From positions 1 through 55,378 of the forward strand of contig NZ_LXGN01000002.1 of assembly GCF_009372255.1 (NCBI RefSeq): DNA of 55,378 nt, written 5' to 3'. This document shows positions 1 to 8,050 of the stretch, piece after piece. Every line of letters begins with the position of its first letter. The first letter of the stretch is position 1. This DNA is from Acinetobacter guerrae. Its GTDB lineage: Bacteria; Pseudomonadota; Gammaproteobacteria; Pseudomonadales; Moraxellaceae. Under the pieces are notes generated by a model. It was not told the DNA's origin. It saw nothing but the letters and a program-made list of their open reading frames with translations, and searched no databases. The translations under genes were made by a program, and so were the position numbers.

Positions 1-13
1 TTTTAATTCGGGG

Positions 14-163
14 CTAATACAATGCTGGAGCCACATTATAGAATAAATGAAACTCAATAATATCAATGCTAAATGATGATATTTCATTTGCTGTTTTTTC
101 ATAATCAACGTCATTATCAATAAATAAAAACGATAAAGAAAACCATAAGTCCTCTATACTCAT
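14..163 (-). CDS. Short protein, possible N-terminal remnant of a DUF7079-like immunity protein
   Basis: This 49-residue frame begins MSIEDLWFSLSFLFID and ends NVAPALY. The ATG overlaps the stop of the upstream 32-residue frame (ATATGA), which suggests translational coupling. The pattern of an acidic N-terminus, LF(I/L)D and a terminal VAP resembles, from memory, the N-terminal half of DUF7079-like proteins, which are normally about twice as long. The TAG stop may therefore be a nonsense mutation, since sense codons continue after it to the window edge. Its position downstream of PAAR genes would suit an immunity role, but this is inference. Confidence 0.4.
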   Translation of the reverse strand: MSIEDLWFSLSFLFIDNDVDYEKTANEISSFSIDIIEFHLFYNVAPALY

Positions 164-258
164 ATGAGTTTCCATCTTATAAATTCTGCTGCTTCTTCTT
201 CAAATGTATCACTGGCGACATCTCCCAGAATACCTCCAATAATCGCACCTAAAATCAT
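160..258 (-). CDS. Glycine-rich 32-residue peptide, possible effector remnant
   Basis: The frame starts MILGAIIGGILGDVASD and ends in an acidic helix-like stretch with EEEAAEF. It could be a tiny protein with a hydrophobic Gly-rich segment or the surviving C-terminus of a larger secreted effector. There is a stop just upstream in the same frame, so it is not continuous with anything larger here. The next short frame overlaps its stop codon. Function is not recognisable. Confidence 0.3.
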   Translation of the reverse strand: MILGAIIGGILGDVASDTFEEEAAEFIRWKLI

Positions 259-358
259 TATTCCTATTCATTTAAACGGCATAAATAGAATTTATATAGA
301 GTCTTTCATGACTGTCAATGACTCCATCTCTCTAGGCAGTACAAAATAATTTACAGGA

Positions 359-814
359 TCACCAGTCGCTTATATCTTTTTGTACGTTTCCTTTTTCATT
401 CATAAAAAAAGATATTAATTTTGCTTGCTTTTGTGTCAAAGACATACCTTTGATATTAATTCTGTATATCTTTTCTAACCAGTTTTCATTTGCAGTTGAG
501 CCAATCATTTCTAATATTGATAAAGTGTAATTTTTAATAGATATGTTTATCATAGAAGATGTCTCTGGATAATATTTAAAAGAATAACAGCCAGCGTTAT
601 TTTTTCCATTCAATCTAATAGTGACATAATCATCATGATCAACTCTGAATCTATTTATTTCTTCTTTATTGATTTTTTGAACTTTTAATTGGTAAATAGA
701 ACTACATAAATTTTTATTAAAGCTTCGCTCAGAAGTAAGTTGTATTATATTGCTTGTTGATGTATGAGCAACATTGGATAATAAAAATAAGCCAAAAATC
801 ACTATTTTTATCAT
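359..814 (-). CDS. Secreted hypothetical protein
   Basis: The 151-residue product starts MLMIKIV-type or, as chosen here, MIKIVIFGLFLLSNVAHT, a clear cleavable signal peptide, so it is probably periplasmic. The chosen start has AAGAGA about 8 bases upstream. An open frame extends further 5' but would bury the signal peptide and overlap the preceding gene. Two cysteines in the mature part could form a disulfide. No family is recognised. Its place downstream of PAAR genes makes a periplasmic immunity or accessory role possible but unproven. Confidence 0.55.
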   Translation of the reverse strand: MIKIVIFGLFLLSNVAHTSTSNIIQLTSERSFNKNLCSSIYQLKVQKINKEEINRFRVDHDDYVTIRLNGKNNAGCYSFKYYPETSSMINISIKNYTLSILEMIGSTANENWLEKIYRINIKGMSLTQKQAKLISFFMNEKGNVQKDISDW

Positions 815-827
815 AAGCATTCTCTTA

Positions 828-1112
828 TTATGACTCGCAACTAACATTTGAAAGTTTATTTTTATTGGTATGGTAGCTAATCCATATATTTTTACCAACC
901 TTATTTGTGCTTAATTTACTATTTTTGAAATCATAGACTCCTATAGTCCGTTGACTTTCTTTTTCTTTAATACAATATTCTTTTATTTCCATATAAATGT
1001 TGGTTTCTGAGGTAAGGATCATTATTCGTAATTGTTTCTTCAGCATGTGCAAAATATTCCATTTACTGAAAAATCCCCAACCAGCAGGAGTTAGTTCAAA
1101 AATATCTTCCAT
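828..1112 (-). CDS. Hypothetical protein, 94 residues
   Basis: The product starts MEDIFELTPAGWGFFSKW and is rich in Lys, Asn and Ser. It has no signal peptide and no recognised domain. There is no convincing Shine-Dalgarno sequence before the ATG, so the start is uncertain. The gene lies in the same direction between the lipoprotein gene and the secreted protein gene and is probably part of the same T6SS-linked accessory string. Confidence 0.45.
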   Translation of the reverse strand: MEDIFELTPAGWGFFSKWNILHMLKKQLRIMILTSETNIYMEIKEYCIKEKESQRTIGVYDFKNSKLSTNKVGKNIWISYHTNKNKLSNVSCES

Positions 1113-1181
1113 ATTTGAGAAGCTAAAAGTATCTCGTAGATCGGTAATCTACTGGTGCAAGATCGTTGTAGAACCTGTCAA

Positions 1182-1838
1182 TTATTTAGGCAGTATTTGG
1201 TTAGAAATTTCAGCATCATACATACTCTCAAATTGAAGCTTGCTATCAGTGTCTTTTTGGGAAGATACAATAGATTTCAACTTGTCTTTATATTCTGAGT
1301 TACCAGCATGTAGCATTGCTGAAAAATAAGCCCATTCGGCGTATTTATATATTGGATCACTTGATTTAAGTGCATTTAAGTTAGTTTTTAATTTTGTTGA
1401 CAATATTACATAACAGTTTTTAATTTTGTTATTAGGCTCATTCAATGTCTTTAATAACAGACATTGAAACTTATATGCATTTAAATTGTTAGGATTGTCC
1501 TTAATTAAGGAGCTATTTAGCTCTAAAGCTTCAGGATACATTTTTGTTTGAGTATAAATATTCATTAAAACAAGATTTCTTTCTTTTTTATTTGTAATTT
1601 CTAAAGCTTGGGGAAGGAAATTTCTTAATTCAGTTTGAACAGTGCTTAAATTATTTGTAGCTATTTTTTTTAGTATTTCATTATACTTTTCTATTATTTG
1701 TAAATCTTTACTATCAATTTTCCCTTTTGGTATTCTTGCATTCTGTGATGAAGAATCTACAGCTTGATTACTATTACTACAAGCTATAGAGATACTTGAA
1801 AAAAATAATACGATTATAAAAGAAAATTGTTTAATCAT
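1182..1838 (-). CDS. Putative lipoprotein with TPR-like helices
   Basis: The 218-residue product starts MIKQFSFIIVLFFSSISIAC, a type II signal peptide with the lipidation Cys at position 20, so it should be membrane anchored. The rest is helical, with repeated patterns such as YPEALELNSSLIKDNPNNLN that look like tetratricopeptide helices. The start ATG overlaps the stop of the upstream PAAR gene (ATGA), so the two are translationally coupled. In T6SS clusters a lipoprotein directly after a PAAR gene may be an immunity protein or a structural accessory. That role is inference. Confidence 0.6.
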   Translation of the reverse strand: MIKQFSFIIVLFFSSISIACSNSNQAVDSSSQNARIPKGKIDSKDLQIIEKYNEILKKIATNNLSTVQTELRNFLPQALEITNKKERNLVLMNIYTQTKMYPEALELNSSLIKDNPNNLNAYKFQCLLLKTLNEPNNKIKNCYVILSTKLKTNLNALKSSDPIYKYAEWAYFSAMLHAGNSEYKDKLKSIVSSQKDTDSKLQFESMYDAEISNQILPK

Positions 1839-2683
1839 GATATCCGTTTAGCTATAGATGTTAGCGTAAAGCTGTAACTTGTTGTTGGTGGAATTGGTGC
1901 TATTTGCCCGACAGAGTCATTAACTTGTGCAAAGTATCCTAATTTTAGTTCTACTGTAACAATTGATAAGTTGGATTTAGGTAATTCTATTACAGCACTT
2001 CCAACAGGAACTTTGCCTTTTTCGGTATTCCAAATGCCATCTGTATCATCTATTTTTTTAGTAGCAATTTGATTACCATCTCTTGAAATATATGCTGTTG
2101 CATAAGGTAATACTTTTGCATTTCTACTTAATGGATCTGTATAAGCCGATAAACTAATAAATAATCTTGTTCCTGCTAATGTGTAATTTAATAAAAAACT
2201 AATTACACCAGATAATGAGTGTAGAATAGAAAACCCTTTACCATCAGAATCATAAGGAGGAAGTACTGTTTTAAATTTAATAAAAATATCTGTTCTATTC
2301 TGCTCTGTATATTGGTTTTCATAACGCTCATTATTTCCATTAAAGTTATTTACTAAGTCATTTTGTTGTATTGTAGTGTTATGTATTGGTGTTGTAGAAC
2401 CTTTATAGTTCTCCCCCTGACTTGTGCCAACAACATGACTCTGTTTTGGCTGAATCGTTGCACCACAGGTCAATCTGTCTCCAGTATAAGCAACAGGCTT
2501 TCCGTCCATAATAATATGATTATGACTTGGTTGTATGGTCGACCAGCATTTACATTTAGGGCAGAAATGACCATCGCCAGCTCGTAGAAATAAATTTCCC
2601 ATTTGAGATGTTCTTTGCTGTGTTGCTTGAATAATCCCACCGTGATTAGTCATTGAATTATTAATTGCAAAACCCTTAGCCAT
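1835..2683 (-). CDS. PAAR-domain protein (T6SS spike tip) with C-terminal extension
   Basis: Residues about 30-95 form a PAAR domain: GHFCPKCKCW, a conserved H-N-H-I-I-x-D-G-K-P-x-A-x-x-G-D run, then a second Cys and a His near QSHVVG. PAAR proteins cap the VgrG spike of type VI secretion systems and bind one metal. The C-terminal 170 residues are beta-rich and not recognised, so they may be an effector or cargo-loading domain. The gene overlaps its upstream PAAR-like neighbour by 8 bp and overlaps the downstream lipoprotein gene. No other T6SS component is in the window. Confidence 0.75.
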   Translation of the reverse strand: MAKGFAINNSMTNHGGIIQATQQRTSQMGNLFLRAGDGHFCPKCKCWSTIQPSHNHIIMDGKPVAYTGDRLTCGATIQPKQSHVVGTSQGENYKGSTTPIHNTTIQQNDLVNNFNGNNERYENQYTEQNRTDIFIKFKTVLPPYDSDGKGFSILHSLSGVISFLLNYTLAGTRLFISLSAYTDPLSRNAKVLPYATAYISRDGNQIATKKIDDTDGIWNTEKGKVPVGSAVIELPKSNLSIVTVELKLGYFAQVNDSVGQIAPIPPTTSYSFTLTSIAKRIS

Positions 2684-3134
2684 GATTAACGCCTTCTTGT
2701 TTAACTAAAAAACCTTCAGGAGCTTTATCACCTTTAAAAATATTAATGGCTACGGATTTATTAGGGCTATCTATAATTTCATCCCCATTTTCTAAATGAC
2801 TACCAACTAATGCAACGGATTTACCTTCTACGATACAAGCACTTCCAGCACCTGAAATAATTTTAGAGGTTGTTCCATTTGAATAAAGTACGTCATCACC
2901 GACTAGAGCAATAGACAGTCCACCAATTTTACATGCGACAGCACTGGCTTTAACTAATCCACCATTTTTAGTTTTAGCCCCATTTACTGCAAGATGGTAA
3001 AGGGTTTTGGGTCTATGCTGAAAATAAAGCTGTTCAGCTTGGATAGTCTGGTCTATATCTTCTGGTGACATTTGTTTAATTTGTTTAACGGGTAAGTCGT
3101 TTAAAAAAATTAAGCTGGACATTTTTATAGCCAT
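2676..3134 (-). CDS. PAAR-like protein
   Basis: The 152-residue product carries a PAAR-like repeat core from about residue 50 (GGLVKASAVACKIGGLSIAL, later GSACIVEGKSVALVG). It lacks the Cys/His spacing of the neighbouring PAAR protein, so metal binding is less certain. It is the first gene of the minus-strand cluster and overlaps the next gene. An alternative start four codons in (MSSLIFLNDLP) is equally plausible, because neither ATG has a strong ribosome site. Confidence 0.6.
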   Translation of the reverse strand: MAIKMSSLIFLNDLPVKQIKQMSPEDIDQTIQAEQLYFQHRPKTLYHLAVNGAKTKNGGLVKASAVACKIGGLSIALVGDDVLYSNGTTSKIISGAGSACIVEGKSVALVGSHLENGDEIIDSPNKSVAINIFKGDKAPEGFLVKQEGVNHG

Positions 3135-3234
3135 TTATAATTTTAAATATAACGATTATAGATAAATTGATTTTTCTAATTCTTGTCACTAAAAACAGTT
3201 TTTAATAGCTAAAAATAAAATTATTATCTTAATT

Positions 3235-3268
3235 TATACGAGAACTATATAAGAATAGTTCTCGTATA
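3235..3268. terminator. Bidirectional terminator at the trpC end
   Basis: A perfect 14-bp stem (TATACGAGAACTAT and its complement) closes a 6-base loop, with A/T-rich flanks on both sides. It lies just past the trpC stop codon on the minus strand and would end trpGDC transcription. Confidence 0.75.
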
Positions 3269-3277
3269 TTTATGGAA

Positions 3278-4084
3278 TTACATCTGCTCAGGCACACCAA
3301 ATAACGCAGTAAACGCCTGATCTGGTCGTGGTTGTTTCATAAAACTTTCACCCACCAAAAATGCATGAATGTCATGATCTTGCATCATCTTAATATCATC
3401 TGGAGTTGCAATACCGCTTTCTGTCACCAATAAACGTGATGGATCAAGCAGTTTCTTTAAGCGCAAGCTGGTATTTAAATCGACATCAAAGGTTTTAAGA
3501 TTACGATTGTTCACCCCAAGCAAACACTTCTCAGAAAGTTTAAGTGCGCGTTCCAACTCTTCTTCGTCATGTACTTCGACCAGTACATCCAAATTGTATT
3601 CAAATGCAGTCTTAGACATTTCTTCAAGTTGCTGATCTGATAAACATGCCACAATCAATAAAATACAGTCTGCCTGTAAAGCACGGGCTTCAATGACATT
3701 GTAAGGATCAACCAAAAAGTCTTTGCGTAATGCAGGCAGACTACAATGCTCACGAGCAATCGCAATATTTTCATCTGCACCCTGAAAGAAATCCACATCG
3801 GTGAGTACCGATAAACATGCTGCACCTGCCTGTTCATATTGTGCTGCAATTTCAGCAGGATTAAAGTCTGCACGAATCACGCCTTTAGAGGGGGATGCTT
3901 TTTTAATTTCAGCAATCACACCAGGCCGTTTACTGCGTAATGATTGAGCAAAACCACGCACAGGTGTTGCTTGTTGAGCCCATTGTTCTACATCTTTAAG
4001 ACTACGCTGTTTTAAGCGATCTGCCAGTTCTTCATGCTTACGATCAACGATTTTACCCAAGATGGTATTTTGAATCTGAATCAT
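3278..4084 (-). CDS. trpC: Indole-3-glycerol-phosphate synthase
   Basis: This enzyme converts carboxyphenylamino-deoxyribulose phosphate to indole-glycerol phosphate in tryptophan synthesis. The 268-residue TIM barrel shows the family motifs EIKKASPSKG, KDFLVDPY, LGVNNRNL, TESGI and FLVGESFM. The length is typical for a monofunctional TrpC with no fused TrpF. It follows trpD after 10 bp and ends at a strong hairpin, so it is the last gene of trpGDC. Confidence 0.97.
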   Translation of the reverse strand: MIQIQNTILGKIVDRKHEELADRLKQRSLKDVEQWAQQATPVRGFAQSLRSKRPGVIAEIKKASPSKGVIRADFNPAEIAAQYEQAGAACLSVLTDVDFFQGADENIAIAREHCSLPALRKDFLVDPYNVIEARALQADCILLIVACLSDQQLEEMSKTAFEYNLDVLVEVHDEEELERALKLSEKCLLGVNNRNLKTFDVDLNTSLRLKKLLDPSRLLVTESGIATPDDIKMMQDHDIHAFLVGESFMKQPRPDQAFTALFGVPEQM

Positions 4085-4094
4085 TTGGATAACC

Positions 4095-5144
4095 TCAGTT
4101 GTTTGAGTATTGCTTTAATGCTTTGGTAAATTCAGACAGGATGCTCATTTTTTCTAAAGCCTGTCCACCATAAATAATGTCATGTGCCAACGCTACACCT
4201 TGTTTATAACTGGTGCTTAGTCCTGATACATAAATGCCTGCACCTGCATTGAGCGCAATCATATTTGCGGCTTTTTCACCAATTTCAGATTTCTTACGAC
4301 CTAAAGCATCTTTGATCAATTTAAGGCTAGCACTAGAATCTTCGACAATTAAACCAGTTAGGGTTTGTGAAGTAATGCCTACATCTTCGGGGTTTAAAAT
4401 CCATTCGGTAATTTCACCATTTTTCAACTCTGCGACATAGGTCGGGGAGGCAAGGCTAATTTCATCCAGTCCATCTTTAGAGTGAACAACCATCACATGC
4501 TCAGCCCCGAGCTGTTTCATCACCTCTGCAATTGGACGACAGAGTTCATCTGAAAATACCCCAATCACAAAGCGTTTGACCCCAGCTGGATTCGTAAGCG
4601 GGCCAAGTAAATTGAAAATGCTCCGAATACCAAGTTCTCGACGCGGAGCAACAGCATATTTCATCGCTTTATGATGGTTCGGTGCGAATAAAAAACCCAC
4701 GCCCATTTCACGGATACAGCGTTCAGTTTGTTGCATGTCCAGATCAAGGTTAATCCCAGCTTGTTCTAACAAGTCTGATGAACCAGATTTGCTAGATACA
4801 CCACGATTACCATGTTTAGCAATGGTGGCACCTGCCGCGGCAATCACAAAACTAGAAGCAGTCGAAACATTAAATAGATTTTGACCGTCACCGCCTGTAC
4901 CCACAATATCAACCAGATAGTTGATATCACTTACGTCGATTTTAATCGCCAGATCGCGCATGACACGTGCCGCAGCGGTAATTTCATCGATACTTTCGCC
5001 TTTCATGCGCAAACCCATCATCAAGGCACCAATTTGTGCTTCGGTGGCTTCGCCTTGCATGATGCTACGCATCACGTCTTCCATTTGCGGTTGAGTTAGA
5101 TGAATATTTTTGGTGATGTGATTTAAAGCTTGTTGAATATTCAT
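4095..5144 (-). CDS. trpD: Anthranilate phosphoribosyltransferase
   Basis: TrpD transfers phosphoribose from PRPP to anthranilate. The 349-residue protein contains the PRPP loop DIVGTGGDG followed by FNVSTASSF, the KHGNRGVSS motif and the LLGPLTNPA motif, all standard for the family. It starts directly after the trpG stop (TAAATG), which indicates a tight operon with coupled translation. No defect is visible. Confidence 0.97.
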   Translation of the reverse strand: MNIQQALNHITKNIHLTQPQMEDVMRSIMQGEATEAQIGALMMGLRMKGESIDEITAAARVMRDLAIKIDVSDINYLVDIVGTGGDGQNLFNVSTASSFVIAAAGATIAKHGNRGVSSKSGSSDLLEQAGINLDLDMQQTERCIREMGVGFLFAPNHHKAMKYAVAPRRELGIRSIFNLLGPLTNPAGVKRFVIGVFSDELCRPIAEVMKQLGAEHVMVVHSKDGLDEISLASPTYVAELKNGEITEWILNPEDVGITSQTLTGLIVEDSSASLKLIKDALGRKKSEIGEKAANMIALNAGAGIYVSGLSTSYKQGVALAHDIIYGGQALEKMSILSEFTKALKQYSNN

Positions 5145-5729
5145 TTATGCGTAAATCTCTAAAAAATTCTTGAAGATTTGATGACCATGTTGGCTCAAGA
5201 TAGATTCAGGATGAAACTGCACACCTTCAACAGGTAATGTCTTATGTTTGACACCCATAATTTCTTCAATAGAACCATCTGCTTGATTGGTCCAGCAGGT
5301 CACTTCCAGGCACTCAGGTAAAGTTTCCTGTTCGATCACTAAAGAGTGATAACGTGTCGCGGAAAAGGGTGATGGCAAATCACTAAAAATACCTTTGTCA
5401 CTATGATGCATGTCAGATAAACGACCATGCATGACTGTTTTGGCACGAATAATATTGCCACCAAATGCCTGTCCAATCGCTTGATGTCCTAAACAAACAC
5501 CAAGTAAAGGAATTTTGCCCGCAAAATGATGAATCGCAGGAACAGAGATACCCGCTTCAGTCGGTGAACAAGGACCAGGCCCTAAAACCAAATACTTCGG
5601 CTGCCATCGTTCAATGTCTTCTAATGTGACTTGGTCATTGCGAACTACTTTAACGTCTTGGTTTAACTCGCCAAAATATTGGACGATGTTATACGTAAAG
5701 GAGTCGTAATTGTCGATCATGAGGAGCAT
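5145..5729 (-). CDS. trpG: Anthranilate synthase component II (glutamine amidotransferase)
   Basis: TrpG supplies ammonia from glutamine to TrpE, whose gene is not in the window. The class I amidotransferase triad is present: Cys in GVCLGHQ and His-Glu in VQFHPES. The start [14 protein letters not shown] is chosen because it matches the family start. An in-frame ATG 15 bp upstream would lie in phage DNA. The start codon lies inside the attL repeat, so the prophage now supplies the promoter and leader. A possible -10 (TATAAT) lies at 5749-5754 on the minus strand. Shine-Dalgarno pairing is weak. Confidence 0.95.
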   Translation of the reverse strand: MLLMIDNYDSFTYNIVQYFGELNQDVKVVRNDQVTLEDIERWQPKYLVLGPGPCSPTEAGISVPAIHHFAGKIPLLGVCLGHQAIGQAFGGNIIRAKTVMHGRLSDMHHSDKGIFSDLPSPFSATRYHSLVIEQETLPECLEVTCWTNQADGSIEEIMGVKHKTLPVEGVQFHPESILSQHGHQIFKNFLEIYA

Positions 5730-5731
5730 TT
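5713..5731. other. attL core, left end of the prophage
   Basis: The sequence TCGATCATGAG, one variable base, then AGCATTT also occurs at 46099-46117 with a single mismatch (G here, A there). On the minus strand it encodes the first residues of TrpG, MLLMI, and the mismatch is synonymous. This marks the phage attachment site as the trpG 5' end. The exact crossover cannot be fixed from sequence alone. Confidence 0.8.
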
Positions 5732-5776
5732 TAATGTCAACCATTTGAATTATATAGAAATCTTATTTGAGGTATG

Positions 5777-5806
5777 AAATCATACTCTCGTGCATACTCT
5801 TAAATT
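5777..5806. other. Candidate integrase arm-binding sites, left
   Basis: The words AAATCATACTCTC (5777-5789) and GCATACTCTTAAATTC (5791-5806) recur beside the integrase start as complement and near-direct copies (45933-45946 and 45972-45986). Short repeats flanking both att cores are expected for arm sites of a tyrosine integrase. Binding itself is inferred. Confidence 0.45.
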
Positions 5807-5830
5807 CAAAAGTGCCTAAAATTATTAAAT

Positions 5831-5855
5831 AAAAAAGCCACCTTTGCGGTGGCTT
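5831..5855 (-). terminator. Terminator of the phage leftward operon
   Basis: A GCCACC/GGTGGC stem with a 5-base loop is followed on the minus strand by a run of U. It lies just after the last phage gene and about 100 bp before trpG in the same direction, so it insulates trpGDC from early phage transcription. Confidence 0.8.
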
Positions 5856-5861
5856 ATATTA

Positions 5862-6107
5862 TCAATTTTCATCTTGTTTAACTATAGTTTGTACATAAGA
5901 GAGCATCCAGTAACTTTTTCTGCCGTCTTTGAGGGGTCTTGAATAACGACCTTCTCTAATTCGTGCATCCAAAGTTTCAGGTTCTATATTTAACATATGT
6001 GCAAACTCAGCTCTACCAATCCGACGCTCTTCCTTTTGATTTACCAGTTTTTCAACAAGATTGGTAAGATAGCAAATGGCCTCAGTATCAATTTTTAAAG
6101 CTCCCAC
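5862..6107 (-). CDS. Small putative DNA-binding protein, possible excisionase
   Basis: The 81-residue product contains RIGRAEFAHMLNIEPETLDA, a helix-turn-helix pattern, and ends with a basic SYW-containing segment. Size, DNA-binding look and position as the gene nearest attL fit a recombination directionality factor, but no family match is certain. It is the last gene of the leftward operon and follows its neighbour by 1 bp. A diverged copy of its 3' end seems to survive beyond attR near 46230-46270. Confidence 0.45.
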   Translation of the reverse strand: MGALKIDTEAICYLTNLVEKLVNQKEERRIGRAEFAHMLNIEPETLDARIREGRYSRPLKDGRKSYWMLSYVQTIVKQDEN

Positions 6108-6108
6108 A

Positions 6109-6378
6109 TCAACCTCCTTCAGCTTGAACTAATTTTTTTACGGTTTCAATTTTGTACTGATAATAATGAGTAGCTAAAATTGCGTTATTCGTCAGTAAAG
6201 CCTTGGGGTGTGATTCATTAAACTCATCCAGTTTAGTCATTGCTTCATCAATATCATTGGTATGAAAAACTTCGATAATGTTCCAATGTTGATCTTCTAA
6301 GATTAAACAAGTTTCATGAGTCGCTAGATCCAGAGCGGAAACAGTAAAATCTGGGTAATTCGTTCTTTGATTTATCAT
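6109..6378 (-). CDS. Hypothetical phage protein, 89 residues
   Basis: A soluble protein with no recognised motif. Residues 20-55 contain a hydrophobic strand pattern followed by DIDEAMTKLDEFNESHP, a helix that could fit a small alpha/beta fold. It overlaps the preceding HNH gene by 4 bp and is part of the leftward early operon. Confidence 0.55.
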   Translation of the reverse strand: MINQRTNYPDFTVSALDLATHETCLILEDQHWNIIEVFHTNDIDEAMTKLDEFNESHPKALLTNNAILATHYYQYKIETVKKLVQAEGG

Positions 6379-6977
6379 CGCATCTCACCTCTGCGTACTT
6401 GGTGAATTTTGGCTTTAACCTTGGCCATGAGTAAGCAGGATTCATTGGACTGATCATTGGCCAATAACTTGAAGCTTTGGTTATAGCGAGCCATTTCTGA
6501 TTTTGACATCAGTATTAAATTTTCTAGTCGGCAGTCGGTTCTGTCCATGTTCTTGAAAGCAACAATATAACCTTCAGGCACATCTCCATTTGCTTCTTCC
6601 CAAACAACACGATGTTTAAGTTTAAAAACATTTGGCTCTGCCACCTTAATTAACACATATCCATCTTTTGAACAGATTCGCTCATATCCCACAGGTTTTT
6701 TGTTCCAGGTAATTTGACCTTTTTTAAAATTACCTGAATTTGGTTTACATACGCCTTTAGTGCCAGTATTCCAAGGCTTATGATCTTTTGTGAAATGACC
6801 AGTTCGCCCCGTATTCCATTTTCTACGCTTACATAACGCTTTGATCGCATCTACAGTAAATTCAGTACCAAATATACGATTCACATTAGCAGTAAGTTCT
6901 TTTCGCTCCAGGGAACAGTTAGACTTTATATAGACTAGCTGTTCAAGCGTATATTTAATCGCGTGTCCTTTTGCCAT
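6375..6977 (-). CDS. HNH endonuclease, phage type
   Basis: Residues about 95-160 form an HNH_3-type nuclease motif: HRVVWEEANGDVPEGYIV, then NMDRTDCRLENL with the Asp/Asn metal region. Basic, Gly/Trp-rich repeats (K.WNTG, KGQITWNKKP) precede it and could bind DNA, as in free-standing homing-type HNH proteins of phages. It lies in the leftward operon with 3-bp spacing from the upstream gene. It may be a homing endonuclease or a recombination nuclease. Confidence 0.75.
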   Translation of the reverse strand: MAKGHAIKYTLEQLVYIKSNCSLERKELTANVNRIFGTEFTVDAIKALCKRRKWNTGRTGHFTKDHKPWNTGTKGVCKPNSGNFKKGQITWNKKPVGYERICSKDGYVLIKVAEPNVFKLKHRVVWEEANGDVPEGYIVAFKNMDRTDCRLENLILMSKSEMARYNQSFKLLANDQSNESCLLMAKVKAKIHQVRRGEMR

Positions 6978-6980
6978 AAA

Positions 6981-7220
6981 TCACCCAATTAATTCTTGAG
7001 GAATTTCAACTGAATCAGCATTTTTAAGACCGCGATATTCAGCAACCAACTTTGCAGCATTTAAGCGCATATTATTGTTTTTGATTACCTGCTCGCTAAT
7101 CTTCTCGATCGCTTCAGCTTTTTGAAGTTCCGCTTCGAGTTCACTACCTTTTAGGTTTGGATTACTCAGGCGATCAAGTTGTGCAAATAAAACATTGTTA
7201 AGATCAACAGGTGTACTCAT
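6981..7220 (-). CDS. Hypothetical phage protein, 79 residues
   Basis: The product starts MSTPVDLNNVLFAQLDRLSN and is mostly helical with many charged residues. The ATG at 7220 is chosen because GGAGAG lies at the right distance and the ATG overlaps the stop of the short gene upstream (TAATG). A longer TTG start is possible. It looks like the small phage proteins associated with DNA binding, but the function is unknown. Confidence 0.55.
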   Translation of the reverse strand: MSTPVDLNNVLFAQLDRLSNPNLKGSELEAELQKAEAIEKISEQVIKNNNMRLNAAKLVAEYRGLKNADSVEIPQELIG

Positions 7221-7363
7221 TATGCTCTCCAAATCGCTTCTTTAAACTTAGCATCACAAATCAGAGCCTCAATCTCAGATGCATTCACATTTTCAAAATG
7301 GTGATCCATTTTTGAACCAAATACGATCAAATGCCGTGTTTGGGTTGAGTAGTGGAATTTCAT
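7220..7363 (-). CDS. Short hypothetical protein, 47 residues
   Basis: The frame starts MKFHYSTQTRHLIVFGSK and ends KEAIWRA. Its ATG overlaps the stop of the exonuclease gene (ATGA type) and its stop overlaps the next ATG (TAATG). Such end-to-end coupling on both sides argues that it is a real gene despite its size. Function unknown. Confidence 0.6.
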   Translation of the reverse strand: MKFHYSTQTRHLIVFGSKMDHHFENVNASEIEALICDAKFKEAIWRA

Positions 7364-8040
7364 GACACGTTCTCCAGTGCCTTGCGCAAGTATTTATCTG
7401 TGTCTGGCTGGCGAAGTAACCACCCAACATAATCCTTGGGTAACTTGTTGATGGCTGTGCCTTTATGCTTGCCAAAAGTTATTTTTTGAGGAATGCGTGC
7501 TTTCTCAGAAAATAAGTACAATGACTGCATATCTTTGATAGCCAACGTATCAATGAGATGTTTTAAAATCACACCAGTGAAATAAATGTCGGCTTTGGCG
7601 TTGTGAGCATTTCGCAGATGTTTTCTTGCCAACTCCTTATCAGACATAATGTGATAATAAATAGCGGACAGATTGTGTGCATCTAGATCTGGCAGCGCCA
7701 TTCGTGACAAAGCCAGTGTGCAAATAGCCTTAGCCTGAATATTTTTATCGCAAAGCTGAATAGCTTGAATGTCGTAATCAATATTGTGGCCAATGATGTA
7801 TTCGCACTCAGGCGCACGAAAAGTTTCGTAACTTGGCTTATCCGCAATATCACTCTCAAGAATATGATGTACTGCCATCGCACCAAGACTAATTGGCTCT
7901 GGACAAGAGAAGTATTCATCAAAAACCATATCCTGATTTATATTGAATACCCCTTGCTCAAAGGAGCAAGGCGCATATGCAATTTCAATCGGGTAGCCAT
8001 TTAACTTGTTAGTTTCGGTATCTAAAATGATTGCATTCAT
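7360..8040 (-). CDS. DnaQ-like 3'-5' exonuclease
   Basis: The 226-residue product starts MNAIILDTETNKL, with the DxE pair of DEDD exonucleases. A second Asp lies in GHNIDYDIQA and the third motif is HNAKADI, with the catalytic His and Asp, so this is the DEDDh type. The C-terminal 60 residues (KITFGKHKGTAI.. DYVGWLL) resemble the small domain often found after phage exonucleases. It probably works in phage recombination with the Sak4-like ATPase and SSB-like protein encoded just upstream. Confidence 0.85.
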   Translation of the reverse strand: MNAIILDTETNKLNGYPIEIAYAPCSFEQGVFNINQDMVFDEYFSCPEPISLGAMAVHHILESDIADKPSYETFRAPECEYIIGHNIDYDIQAIQLCDKNIQAKAICTLALSRMALPDLDAHNLSAIYYHIMSDKELARKHLRNAHNAKADIYFTGVILKHLIDTLAIKDMQSLYLFSEKARIPQKITFGKHKGTAINKLPKDYVGWLLRQPDTDKYLRKALENVS

Positions 8041-8050
8041 GAATCAATCC

